A stretch of 64,000 nt of DNA from assembly GCF_029392815.1 (NCBI RefSeq), contig NZ_CP113942.1, positions 1,798,001 to 1,862,000 on the forward strand, read 5' to 3'. Source of the DNA: Bifidobacterium sp. ESL0682. GTDB taxonomy: Bacteria; Actinomycetota; Actinomycetes; Actinomycetales; Bifidobacteriaceae. The translations under genes were made by a program, and so were the position numbers. The notes under the pieces are model-generated. The model was not told the origin of the DNA and searched no databases. It was given only the letters and a program-made list of their open reading frames with translations. Of the stretch, positions 55,963-64,000 are shown one piece after another; position 1 is the first letter of the stretch; each line of letters starts with the position of its first letter.

Positions 55963-58497
55963 ATGGATGTTTTCAAAGCTATCGTTGCGTTCGCATTGTG
56001 TATTACAACAACAAATATCGCCCCCCGCAATACATGACAAAATATTAAATTCCCTATCCTCCGTCACATCTGCCTCACCAAATCCCGCACTGTCGCGTTA
56101 CCACCCTTCATCTTCCAACACTCCCGCAGTCCATCCCGATTCCCAACGGGCTTCCAGTTCCCCTCACGGTATCCATTTTTCACGTTCCTCGAAGATCTTC
56201 AGCGCTGCACCCTCCCATCAAATGCACACCGTTTCGCAGGCCAGCATCAACCGATCCAAAGGCACCACCCTTATCCCATCGCCACAGTCCAACCCTGAGC
56301 ATGAGCCGATAGTCGGCCCGCAAGCCACCTGCTCACCGACCTCGGGAAATCTGGGTACGCCTTACGGTGCCTATTTCCCTGGTCAGGACCTCAGCACAGT
56401 CAGTTGGTCGTTAGACAGTGACTGCACCATGCACCTCTCCGGTGGCACCACATCAACTGTTTTGTATACTTACGGTCCGTGGAGCAACGCTATCAGGACT
56501 TCTATTCGCGCAGTAAGTATTGAAGGGAACCTCACCATCACCGGCAGCGACATGTTCCGTGAGTGTTCGAATATGTCATCGTTTAAGGTAGCGCCTGGCT
56601 ACAAGGTCTACCTCGCCCGAAATAGCGGAAACACCATGTTCTACCAATGCCGCAGCTTGACATCACTGGACCTGAGCAGTTTCAACACTAGCTACACCGA
56701 CGTCATGGCCAATATGTTCAGAGAATGCTCCCACTTGACATCACTGGACTTGAGCAGTTTCGATACCAGCAAAGTCAACAACTCAGCCTTCATGTTCTTC
56801 GGCTGTTACGAGCTGACGTCACTGGATCTGAGCAGTTTCGATACCAGAAGCAACGGCGTTATGAGCCAGATGTTCTCCTATTGCAGCAAGTTGCGCGCGG
56901 TGGCGTTAGGCCCGAACGCGAGCTTCCATGAAACCACTAACGGGTCGTGGCCTGATTTTCTTAATGGTGTTTCAGTGTCAACATGGGTGAAGGTTAACGC
57001 ATTGGTTTCTGACCCGTGGGATTACACGCTCGCCAACCCCCAATGGAGCGGCACCACCAGTCAACTACAAACCCGAGCCGCTGGCAGTAACCCGGCAGGC
57101 GTGTACGTAGACCAAAAGTTGCTTCCTACTGGCGTGCGACTCATCGCCTATGCCAACGGCGGGTCGATGCCCGCCAACTGGACTACCCACGTCGACACCA
57201 GTCTCAGTGCACAAACCCTCACCATGCCCGCCACCGCTATCACCGACAACAAACCCGGTAGCCTCCTGAGCGGTTGGAACACCAGCCCCTACGGGTATGG
57301 CACCAGTTACACGCCCAACCAACAACTCACCATCGGCCAAGGTAACTCATACCCGGCGCGTACCATCACCGTGTACGCGCAATGGAAAACCTTGAACGCG
57401 CCGTCGATCACCACGCCGCCAGTACACGTGCCAGCCACCGGCGATCCAACCGTTGGCATGAGCGCGAAAGTGACCGACCACCTGGTCGGTGACAAGCTCC
57501 ACCTGTGGGTCACGACCGGCAGCCAGTGGGATGCCACCCATACCTATACGACAGGCGAGAGCGACACCTACACGTGGCAGGACGCCTATCCTAGCCAGCT
57601 ACGCAGCGACTGGGCCGACCAATACGATTTGAAGGCCACCCTCACCAGACAAGACCCTGCCACTGGGCGGGATGTGACAAGCGGCACTGCAGAGCTCAAG
57701 GTATACTGCCCTACGCCAGCATCAAGTTCGACGCGAACGGCGGGACGGGAGCGCCCACCGGCACCCTGTCCGGACTGGCGGACTCAAGCGACAACCTCAG
57801 TCGCATCACCATACCCACCGGTACCATCCCTTCTAAAGGCGCCAAGGACGTCTTCGCCGGATGGAGCCCGTCCGCCACCGCCACCAGCGCCGACACCAGC
57901 TATAACCCTGGGAGCCGCGCACCCGGCATCGCCAGCAGCCACACCACCACGTTGTATGCCGTCTGGCACCACGTCAACACACCCACCAACCTCAACTTCA
58001 CCCGTGACCCCGCCACCAACCACATCACCCTCAGCGGCGACAGCCAACCATGGGCGGCCAACGACATCATCACCGCCTGCTACACCCCGACCACCGGCGG
58101 TACACCCACCTGCCAAGGGCCGGCTTCCACCAGCGCCACCGACGCCAGCGGAAGCCCCCTCCCTTACGACGGCGCCACCAGCCACCACTGGACCATCACC
58201 ATCCCCACACCAGACGACCACGCCCTTGACAACGGCGGTCAATGGAACCTCACCGCCACACTCACGGCCCAAGACCCCTGGCGCGTCCCCGCCGGCAGCA
58301 CCATCACCAGCGATCAAGCCCAAAATGGCCCCATCCGGCTGGCCGGCCTCTACGCCCACAACCTCCCACTCACCGGCGGGCAACCACAACACCTCGCCAC
58401 GCTGCTTGCGGGCGGCCTCGGCGCGGCATTGATCCTGCTCGCCGCGGCCAGCAGCCTACGCAACCAACGCCGCAAGAACGCCCGCCACAGCAGATAG
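55963..58497 (+). pseudogene. LPxTG-anchored BspA-like surface protein with InlB-type repeats, frame broken twice
   Basis: The ATG at 55963 starts a signal peptide, MDVFKAIVAFALCITTTNIA. The frame closes after a C6 run (56021-56026); removing one C continues into AIHDKILNSLSS. Then come a Ser/Pro-rich region, four BspA/DUF285 repeats (LTSLDLSSFDTSKVNNSAF) and a Listeria-Bacteroides-type repeat (YANGGSMPANW...TVYAQWK). A second break at the CCC at 57709-57711 is restored by one added C, giving IKFDANGGTGAPTGTLSG and ...TTLYAVWHH, another such repeat. The C-terminus is LPLTGGQPQ, a membrane helix and RNQRRKNARHSR, a sortase signal. The composite has about 840 residues and is probably an adhesin. 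Confidence 0.85.
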
Positions 58498-58503
58498 GCC
58501 AAC

Positions 58504-58539
58504 GGTGTGGCGGCGCTCCGAACACGCAGCCGCCACACC
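58504..58539 (+). terminator. Strong hairpin after the LPxTG gene
   Basis: A perfect 11-bp GC-rich stem, GGTGTGGCGGC (58504-58514) with GCCGCCACACC (58529-58539), starts 7 nt after the stop. It lacks a T-tract, so it may be an imperfect terminator or stability hairpin. Confidence 0.6.
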
Positions 58540-58899
58540 GCCCAATATAGGAACCACATCCACACAACCAAAGACTTGCGGGACGATTCGAACGTCCGTC
58601 CCGTCTTAGAAGCGCGGACAGAAGACACATCCACGCCATAACCAACCAAAGACTTCCCGCCCGGCCTTAACACCCCCTGACGGGAACATATCGGGTGCCG
58701 GCACGGTAAACCAACAAACCCAAACCAACCTCCGTGCCGGTGCCCATCTACCTTTTCTAATCCGCAAGATGAAGTCATATGTCGTTCATCAAATTTCAAT
58801 GAATGACACAAACTTCTAAAAATATTTAAGAAGTTTAGCGCATAGCTTCTTAAAAAATACAAGGCTCAAACGATACTAAAGAAGCCTCTATACACAGCA
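58540..58899. other. Hairpin-rich spacer between the surface-protein gene and gltX
   Basis: There is no gene. A hairpin CGGGACG/CGTCCCG lies at 58579-58603. A 14-bp stem with G-U pairs (58693-58706 with 58732-58745) is followed by ATCTACCTTTTCT and is a plausible second terminator. A direct repeat (CACATCCAC... CCAAAGACTT) occurs near 58555 and 58625. From 58790 the sequence is A/T-rich. Confidence 0.5.
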
Positions 58900-58934
58900 A
58901 AACAAAAGGGCTGCCCTTCTCAGGACAGCCCTTG
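58900..58934 (-). terminator. gltX: Rho-independent terminator of gltX
   Basis: On the minus strand AAGGGCTG (58926-58933) and CAGCCCTT (58906-58913) form the stem, with extra inner pairing of TCC/GGGC, and TTTTGTTTTGC follows. It is 50 nt after the gltX stop. Confidence 0.85.
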
Positions 58935-58983
58935 TAACTATGAATCTTCCGATTAAGTTCAATCAGAAAATCCTATATGCGTT

Positions 58984-60507
58984 CTACAGATGCTCGCGCA
59001 GCCCCTTCAAGCGGGCGAGGGTCAGCGGCTTGCCGACGATCTCCATGGACTCGAAAAGCGGCGGGGAGACGCGGCGGCCGGACATAGCCACACGCACCGG
59101 GCCGAACGCCAGACGTGGCTTGAAACCGCCGTCTTCGACCAGCGCCTTGTTGAGCGTTTCATGGAGGTTGTCGGTCTTCCAGTCGGCTTCGTCTACGGCA
59201 GCGAGCGCTTCGATGGCCTTGTCAAGCACCTCGGGAGCGGAATCCTTGAGCGTCTTGCGCGCGTCATCCTCGGGCTCGATGTATTCGTCTTCGCTCAGAA
59301 GGCTTCCGGCCATACCGGCGACCTCGCCAAGCAGACGCACGCGCGGCTGAATCAGCGGCGCGGAATCGGTGAGAATCTGGCGTTCGCGGTCGGTCAGCTT
59401 ATCCCACGAATCGGCGGAAACCACGCCGTCGCGGTGCAGGTACGGCACGGAACGGTTGAGGAAGTCCTGCGGCTCGAGCATGCGGATGTGCTCGGCGTTG
59501 ATGGAGATGGCCTTGTCGATATCGAAGTGGGCCGGATTGGCCTTCACGTCGCGGATGTCGAACTTCTCGACCATCTCGTCCATGCTGAACACGTCGCGGT
59601 CGGGCGCGATCGACCAGCCGAGCAGCGCCAGATAGTTGAGCAGGCCTTCGGGAATGAAGCCGTTCTCACGATGCAGGAAAAGATTGGACTCCGGGTCACG
59701 CTTGGAGAGCTTCTTCTTGCCCTTGCCCATGACGTAGGGCATGTGGCCGAAGAGCGGCATCTCCTTGGCGACACCGAGCTCGATGAGGTAACGGTAGAGC
59801 ACGACCTGACGGGGCGTGGAGCTCAGCAAATCCTCGCCGCGCAGCACGACGTTGATGCGCATCATCGCATCGTCGACCGGGTTGGTGAGCGTGTAGAGCG
59901 GATCGCCGTTCGGGCGCACGATAACATAATCGGGAACGCTACCGGCCTTGAACTCGATATGACCGCGGATGAGGTCGTCGAAGGCGATGTCTTCGTCAGG
60001 CATCTTGATGCGCAGCGCGGGCTTGCGGCCCTCGGCCTTGAACGCAGCCTTCTGCTCCTCAGTCAAGTTGCGGTCGTAGCCGTCGTAGCCGAACGCCTTG
60101 GGGCGGCCGGCAGCAACGTTGCGCGCCTCAATCTCTTCGGCGGTGGAATAGGATTCGTAGGCATAGCCGGCATCGAGCAGCTTCTGAGCCACGTCCTTAT
60201 AGATGTCGCTGCGCTCGGACTGGCGGTACGGGCCGTCAGGGCCACCAACGTTGATGCCCTCGTCCCAATCGATGTTCAGCCAGTTCAGCGCATCAATGAT
60301 CTGGTTGTAGCTTTCCTCGGTGTCGCGCACGTTGTCCGTGTCTTCGATGCGGAAGACGAAGGTGCCATGCGTATGACGCGCCTCCGCCCAGTTGAAGAGG
60401 GCGGTGCGTACCATGCCGACGTGCGGCGTGCCGGTGGGCGACGGGCAGAAGCGCACGCGAACGTCTTTGGGCAGTTCAGGTCTAGAATCAGTTGCGTTTT
60501 CAGTCAT
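58984..60507 (-). CDS. gltX: Glutamyl-tRNA synthetase
   Basis: The 507-residue class I synthetase has [21 protein letters not shown] with PHVG as the HIGH signature, FRIEDTD, and [14 protein letters not shown] with KLSKR as KMSKS. The C-terminal anticodon-binding helical domain follows. It attaches glutamate to tRNA-Glu and, in organisms without GlnRS, also to tRNA-Gln before amidation. GGGG lies 5 nt before the ATG. Both tRNA-Glu and tRNA-Gln genes are 3 kb away. It is a single-gene unit with its own terminator. Confidence 0.97.
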   Translation of the reverse strand: MTENATDSRPELPKDVRVRFCPSPTGTPHVGMVRTALFNWAEARHTHGTFVFRIEDTDNVRDTEESYNQIIDALNWLNIDWDEGINVGGPDGPYRQSERSDIYKDVAQKLLDAGYAYESYSTAEEIEARNVAAGRPKAFGYDGYDRNLTEEQKAAFKAEGRKPALRIKMPDEDIAFDDLIRGHIEFKAGSVPDYVIVRPNGDPLYTLTNPVDDAMMRINVVLRGEDLLSSTPRQVVLYRYLIELGVAKEMPLFGHMPYVMGKGKKKLSKRDPESNLFLHRENGFIPEGLLNYLALLGWSIAPDRDVFSMDEMVEKFDIRDVKANPAHFDIDKAISINAEHIRMLEPQDFLNRSVPYLHRDGVVSADSWDKLTDRERQILTDSAPLIQPRVRLLGEVAGMAGSLLSEDEYIEPEDDARKTLKDSAPEVLDKAIEALAAVDEADWKTDNLHETLNKALVEDGGFKPRLAFGPVRVAMSGRRVSPPLFESMEIVGKPLTLARLKGLREHL

Positions 60508-60612
60508 AGCCCCATTATGCCGCGCGAGTTTGACGGGAATACCGGTTATATAGCTTTAAAAACTGGTACGCTTCCCCGTCACGCCAGAAAAAGCGAGTTC
60601 ACACACATAAAA

Positions 60613-60656
60613 CAATAAAAATTGGCAGCCAGGAGCACCTCCCGGCTGCCAAAAAT
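60613..60656 (-). terminator. Rho-independent terminator of the GH51 operon
   Basis: TTGGCAGCC (60622-60630) and GGCTGCCAA (60644-60652), extended by GGAG/CTCC inside, form a long stem; on the minus strand TTTTTATTGTTTTATG follows, just after the GH51 stop at 60665. Confidence 0.9.
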
Positions 60657-60664
60657 ACCGACTA

Positions 60665-62209
60665 CTACTTTATATGAATCGCCGTCCACGAAACCGGCGG
60701 CAACGCAATCTTCACGCTGCCGGATTGCAGGTCAAGCGCAGCGGTTTCATTGGTATGAGGAGTTACACGATTTTGCTGCTCAAGGGTGTTCTTCGCGAAC
60801 ATGTCGTCATCATGCAGCGTCTTGGCATCCAGTTTCAGCTCGGAGTTGCCACACAGCTCGGCGGGCAGCTTGATTTCGAATTCGGCCTCGTCTTCCAAAG
60901 AACGGTTGACCGCGAAGACGGACACCGAGCCGTCCGCGCCGCGCACCGCCACCGCGTTGACAACGTCCACTTCGCCATAACGCGGCGTGGACACCTGTGC
61001 GGAATCCAGCTTCGGCTCCAGCACCGTGCCGCCCTTCGCCAGCTTCGCGGTGATCGAGAACGGGTAGAACGTCGTCTGCCGCCACGCCGGGCCGCCGGGA
61101 GCCGTCATAATCGGTGCAATGACGTTCACCAACTGCGCCAGACTTGCCGCATGAACGCGATCCGCGTTCTTCAACAGGGTGATCATCAGATCGCCGAACA
61201 CCACCGCATCTACTGCCGAATACACATCTTCGAGAAGATGCGGGGCAACTGGCCAATTGCCAATTCCCTCAGGATTCTTGCTTTCCTCAGCATCGTGATA
61301 CCAAATGTTCCATTCATCAAAGGAAAGATAGACGTTGTGCTCGCTCTTGAGCCTCGCCTTAGTCGCGTCGATGGTGGAAGCGGCATCACGAATGAACCCG
61401 TCCATATCCACACCGGAGGCAAGGAAGCTCGCCATGTCGCCGTCGTGGGGCTGATAGTAGGCGTGGCAGGAAACAAAATCAACCAGATCATAGGCCTTGG
61501 AAAGCACCGTCTCCTCCCAGGTACCGAAGGTTTGCATGCCATGCGACGACGAACCGCACACCACAAGTTCAAGGTTCGGGTCCATCTGGCGCATGCCACG
61601 AGCCACCGATGCGGCCAATGTGCCGTAATCTTCGGCCGACTTGTGCCCTAGCTGCCAAGAACCATCCATCTCATTGCCCAAGCACCACATGCGGATGTCG
61701 AACGGCTTATCAGCACCGTTGGCACGACGTTGCTCGGAGAGTTTCGTGCCTCCAGGAATATTGGCATATTCCAGCAGATCAAGCGCACTTTCCAGTCCGC
61801 GAGTACCGAGATTTACCGCCTCCATCAGCTCGTTGCTGCTTACCTTGCGCAGCCACTTGACCATCTCATGGAGACCGAACTGGTTGGTTTCGGTGGAATG
61901 CCAGGCCAGATCCAAACGCCTCGGACGCTCTTGTTTCGGACCGACACCGTCTTCCCAACGATATCCAGACACGAAATTCCCGCCGGGATATCGAATGGTC
62001 GTTGCTCCGAGCTCGCGGACCAGGTCAATCACGTCCTGACGGAAACCATTTTCGTCGGCAGTGGGATGACCTGGTTCGTAAATTCCTGTATATACACAAC
62101 GACCGAGATGTTCAACGAACGAGCCAAACAGTCTGTCGTCAACCTTCTCCACTTCGAAATCATTATCAATAACAAACTGAGCTTGCAACTTCGATGAATT
62201 ATTATGCAT
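60665..62209 (-). CDS. GH51 alpha-L-arabinofuranosidase
   Basis: The start is the ATG at 62209 (GGGGAA upstream), giving 514 residues; the frame extends 14 codons further without support. The TIM-barrel has TIRYPGGNFVSGYRWEDGVGP, MWCLGNEMDG with the acid/base Glu180 and VYLSFDEWNIW with the nucleophile Glu299; a beta-sandwich C-terminal domain follows. There is no signal peptide, so it acts on imported arabino-oligosaccharides. It is the last gene of an operon with the YihS-like isomerase (74 bp upstream) and the partial gene before it. Confidence 0.95.
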   Translation of the reverse strand: MHNNSSKLQAQFVIDNDFEVEKVDDRLFGSFVEHLGRCVYTGIYEPGHPTADENGFRQDVIDLVRELGATTIRYPGGNFVSGYRWEDGVGPKQERPRRLDLAWHSTETNQFGLHEMVKWLRKVSSNELMEAVNLGTRGLESALDLLEYANIPGGTKLSEQRRANGADKPFDIRMWCLGNEMDGSWQLGHKSAEDYGTLAASVARGMRQMDPNLELVVCGSSSHGMQTFGTWEETVLSKAYDLVDFVSCHAYYQPHDGDMASFLASGVDMDGFIRDAASTIDATKARLKSEHNVYLSFDEWNIWYHDAEESKNPEGIGNWPVAPHLLEDVYSAVDAVVFGDLMITLLKNADRVHAASLAQLVNVIAPIMTAPGGPAWRQTTFYPFSITAKLAKGGTVLEPKLDSAQVSTPRYGEVDVVNAVAVRGADGSVSVFAVNRSLEDEAEFEIKLPAELCGNSELKLDAKTLHDDDMFAKNTLEQQNRVTPHTNETAALDLQSGSVKIALPPVSWTAIHIK

Positions 62210-62283
62210 TATTCCCCAATAAATATGCTTGCTGTTGAAACATGCTTCCATATTCCAACGTTGAGCGGTTCTTTTTTGCTTGA

Positions 62284-63558
62284 CTATTCTGCGTTTTTGA
62301 TTGCGGTGGCGATGGAGACGGCGGGGTCGAGATACGGGATAAGGGTGGACTGAAAGGCGTGGTAGACGTCGGACTTGCCCGGCCAGACTGTGCCGATGAC
62401 ATGGTTGTCCTTGTCGAGCTGATGGAACCAGCTGCCTTTGTCATGGTCGATCAGATGCTCGTCGACGTACCGGGCGAACTGAGCGTACCAATTGCGGTAC
62501 TCTTCCTTGCCGGTGGCCTTGTAGAGCGTGGCGGACGTGTTGAGCGACTCGGCCAGCGTCCAGTGCATGCGGTCGGTGACCACCGGGTCGCCGTTCCAAT
62601 CGACGGTGTAGGCCATGCCGGTCGTGCCGTCGCGGTTCCAGCCGTCGGCGACCGCCTGGCGGAACAGGTGTTCGGCGGCGTCGATGTACGGCCAGGCCCC
62701 GTCGCGGTTGGCGAAGGAGCTCAACGCCCACTGCGTGATGAGGCGGGCCCATTCGATGCCGTGGCCCGGGGTGGCGCCGTAGGGCTTGAACTGGTCGTCC
62801 TTCTTGTCAGCGTTGTACTCGAGGTCGATCGACCAGTCCGGTCCGAAGTGCTCGGGGATGCGCCAGTTATTGTTCATTGCCCAGACCACGACATGGTCGA
62901 CGATGCGTCCGGCGCGCACGCGGTACTTGTTGTCGCCGGTGGCGTCGGCGACGGCGAGGAAGGCCTCAGTGGTATGCATGTTGGCGTTGACGCCGCGGTA
63001 GTCGTCAAGCTCGGTAAAATCGCTGTTCCACGTATCCACCGCCAGACCGGTTTCGTCATCCCAGAAATACTCGTCGTAGGTTTTCAGGACTTCGTCGAGC
63101 AGTTCCTTGGCTCCGGGATGCCCCGCTAGCAGGGCGGAGGATGCGGAAAGCATCACGAAGGCGTGCGGATAGCAGGTCTTGCCGGCTTCGGGGGTGCCAT
63201 CGGCCCGAATCGAGGGATACCAGCCGCCGTTCACGTCATCGTGCAGGACGCCCATAAGCCCCTTGAGGCCAGCGTCCACCAGCGCCTCGGCGCCTGGCCA
63301 GCCCAACATCGCGGCGATGGAGTAGACGTGCGTCATGCGCCCGGTAATCCATGTTTGCACGCCGTGCGACGGATCGATATGTCCCTCGTCATCAAGCCAG
63401 CCCGAGCCTCCCTGCGGCACCGGGAAACCTTTGCCGAAGTCCAGCAGCTCGTAGGTCTCGCTCGCCATGAACGTGCGGTTGGCCACTGTTCCCAACTCAT
63501 ATTTCGGATTCGCTTGCGACGTCTTAACGTCTTGTTTGCTTGTATCCGTATCTTTCAT
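62284..63558 (-). CDS. YihS-like aldose-ketose isomerase of the AGE family
   Basis: The 424 residues resemble E. coli YihS along their whole length: FGKGFPVPQGGSGWLDDEG, WITGRMTHVYSIAAMLGWPGA, GVNANMHTTEAFL, FKPYGATPGHGIEWARL and VWPGKSDVYH. The catalytic His residues of YihS correspond to His195, His266 and His400 here. YihS isomerises sulfoquinovose and also mannose, fructose and lyxose; no other sulfoglycolysis gene is in view, so a mannose/lyxose-type role fits equally. AAGGAAAG precedes the ATG. It is in the GH51 operon, which points to plant-glycan sugars. Confidence 0.88.
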   Translation of the reverse strand: MKDTDTSKQDVKTSQANPKYELGTVANRTFMASETYELLDFGKGFPVPQGGSGWLDDEGHIDPSHGVQTWITGRMTHVYSIAAMLGWPGAEALVDAGLKGLMGVLHDDVNGGWYPSIRADGTPEAGKTCYPHAFVMLSASSALLAGHPGAKELLDEVLKTYDEYFWDDETGLAVDTWNSDFTELDDYRGVNANMHTTEAFLAVADATGDNKYRVRAGRIVDHVVVWAMNNNWRIPEHFGPDWSIDLEYNADKKDDQFKPYGATPGHGIEWARLITQWALSSFANRDGAWPYIDAAEHLFRQAVADGWNRDGTTGMAYTVDWNGDPVVTDRMHWTLAESLNTSATLYKATGKEEYRNWYAQFARYVDEHLIDHDKGSWFHQLDKDNHVIGTVWPGKSDVYHAFQSTLIPYLDPAVSIATAIKNAE

Positions 63559-63615
63559 TGTTCATCTTTCCTTATCAGGTAAACTGTATTTATTGCATTA
63601 AAATCTCGACAATGC

Positions 63616-64000
63616 TCAGCGCTGCCAAGCGGCTTTCATGGCGACGAATATCTCGTCATCCGTCTTGTACTTCTCCATCGTCGCAATCACAAACACGGTT
63701 TTCTCGCCTTCGGGGTACATGAAGTCACGCTTCCATTGGTAGAAGTGCGGACCGTCACCCATCACACGGGCATATGACATCAACTTGCCGCAGATATAGA
63801 CGCTCTGACTGACGTCGGCCAGGCAGTCATTATCCCAGAAACCGGCCCATTTGCCGTGTTCACGCCCCTGCATGGCGGCGTTGCCCGCAGCGAACTCGTC
63901 GCGAGCAAGACCGGCGTAATAGAACGCGTGGCGCCAATGCTCCTGATCCGCCTGAAGCAGGCTCTGGCACACATAACAGGCACCGGCCACGCAATGGCTG
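63616..64000 (-). CDS. Unidentified protein, C-terminal 128 residues (runs off the window)
   Basis: The frame enters from the right edge and stops at 63616. The visible part has CYVCQSLLQADQEHWRHAFYY, REHGKWAGFWDNDCLADVSQ and KRDFMYPEGEKTVFV. It is rich in aromatic residues, with two His and several Trp, and looks like the helical end of a glycan-active enzyme or a domain accompanying one. I do not recognise the family. It is the first visible gene of the operon with the YihS-like isomerase (57 bp later) and GH51, so it probably acts on the same carbohydrate. Confidence 0.6.
   Translation of the reverse strand, partial: SHCVAGACYVCQSLLQADQEHWRHAFYYAGLARDEFAAGNAAMQGREHGKWAGFWDNDCLADVSQSVYICGKLMSYARVMGDGPHFYQWKRDFMYPEGEKTVFVIATMEKYKTDDEIFVAMKAAWQR

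Noticed and set aside
58579-58603. tRNA-like T-arm (TTCGAAT in a GGACG/CGTCC stem on the minus strand)
   Set aside because: No complete cloverleaf can be built around it; acceptor and anticodon stems do not pair.
58990-60618. A 542-residue plus-strand open frame opposite gltX
   Set aside because: It lies entirely over the clear gltX gene on the other strand; it is the antisense shadow of GC-rich codon use, with no ribosome-binding site or recognisable domain.

Overview
The window looks like a chromosomal segment of a Bifidobacteriaceae member (high-GC Gram-positive, fermentative; genus inferred, not proven). Support comes from actinobacterial gene orders (rpsP-khpA-rimM-trmD; ppk1 followed by a MutT1-type Nudix/histidine-phosphatase fusion; leuCD divergent from an IclR regulator of the LtbR/NdgR type), the MurT/GatD pair, a GH51/GH13 glycosidase repertoire and several leaderless-looking or GTG/TTG starts. 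There is no phage, insertion sequence or CRISPR array; two BspA-like surface-protein genes beside tRNA genes are the most accessory-looking part.

Layout. 1-1056: tail of an endonuclease/exonuclease/phosphatase-fold gene and an orphan antitoxin-like ORF. 1113-5872 (minus): a yegTUV-like set (ADP-ribosylglycohydrolase, NCS1 permease, PfkB kinase) behind a palindromic operator, then a 3-hydroxyacyl-CoA dehydrogenase. 6162-8457: rpsP-khpA-rimM-trmD. 8485-9937: three identical palindromes in 41-bp register before a DUF4143-type ATPase. 10056-15757 (minus): rsmD, recG, an 87-bp nested inverted repeat, an MFS exporter, rpmB. 16541-25130: TetR, MscS, CPBP protease, ddl, gpsA, plsC-like, PAP2. 25228-33666: a possible tiny minus-strand transcript, ppk1-mutT1, an unknown gene, upp, UbiB-like kinase and phasin-like protein. 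33858-39423: LacI regulator divergent from an organophosphate antiporter, a phosphatase-like protein and a GH13 alpha-glucosidase. 39580-45346 (minus): gatD, murT, dnaB (with DnaA boxes upstream) and murA. 45841-50500: quinone oxidoreductase, a 122-bp-period tandem repeat with covarying stems, leuD, leuC and the divergent IclR regulator. 50514-58497: two BspA-like surface proteins, a metallophosphoesterase and tRNA-Glu/tRNA-Gln. 58984-64000 (minus): gltX, then GH51 arabinofuranosidase, a YihS-type sugar isomerase and an unidentified partial gene.

Data quality. Eight genes carry in total eleven apparent single-nucleotide frameshifts (ADP-ribosylglycohydrolase, recG x2, ddl x2, ppk1, gatD, murT, and the two surface proteins x1 and x2). 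Many fall in short C/G/A runs, and ddl, murT and gatD are expected to be essential. I therefore read most of them as indel errors in the assembly rather than gene decay. They are typed as pseudogenes only because the frame is broken as given.

The least explained material is non-coding: the covarying tandem repeat at the 3' end of leuD, the triple palindrome before the ATPase, the nested inverted repeat after the MFS gene, tandem hairpins before the alpha-glucosidase, and a promoter-to-terminator unit upstream of ppk1 that could encode a peptide of about 19 residues.
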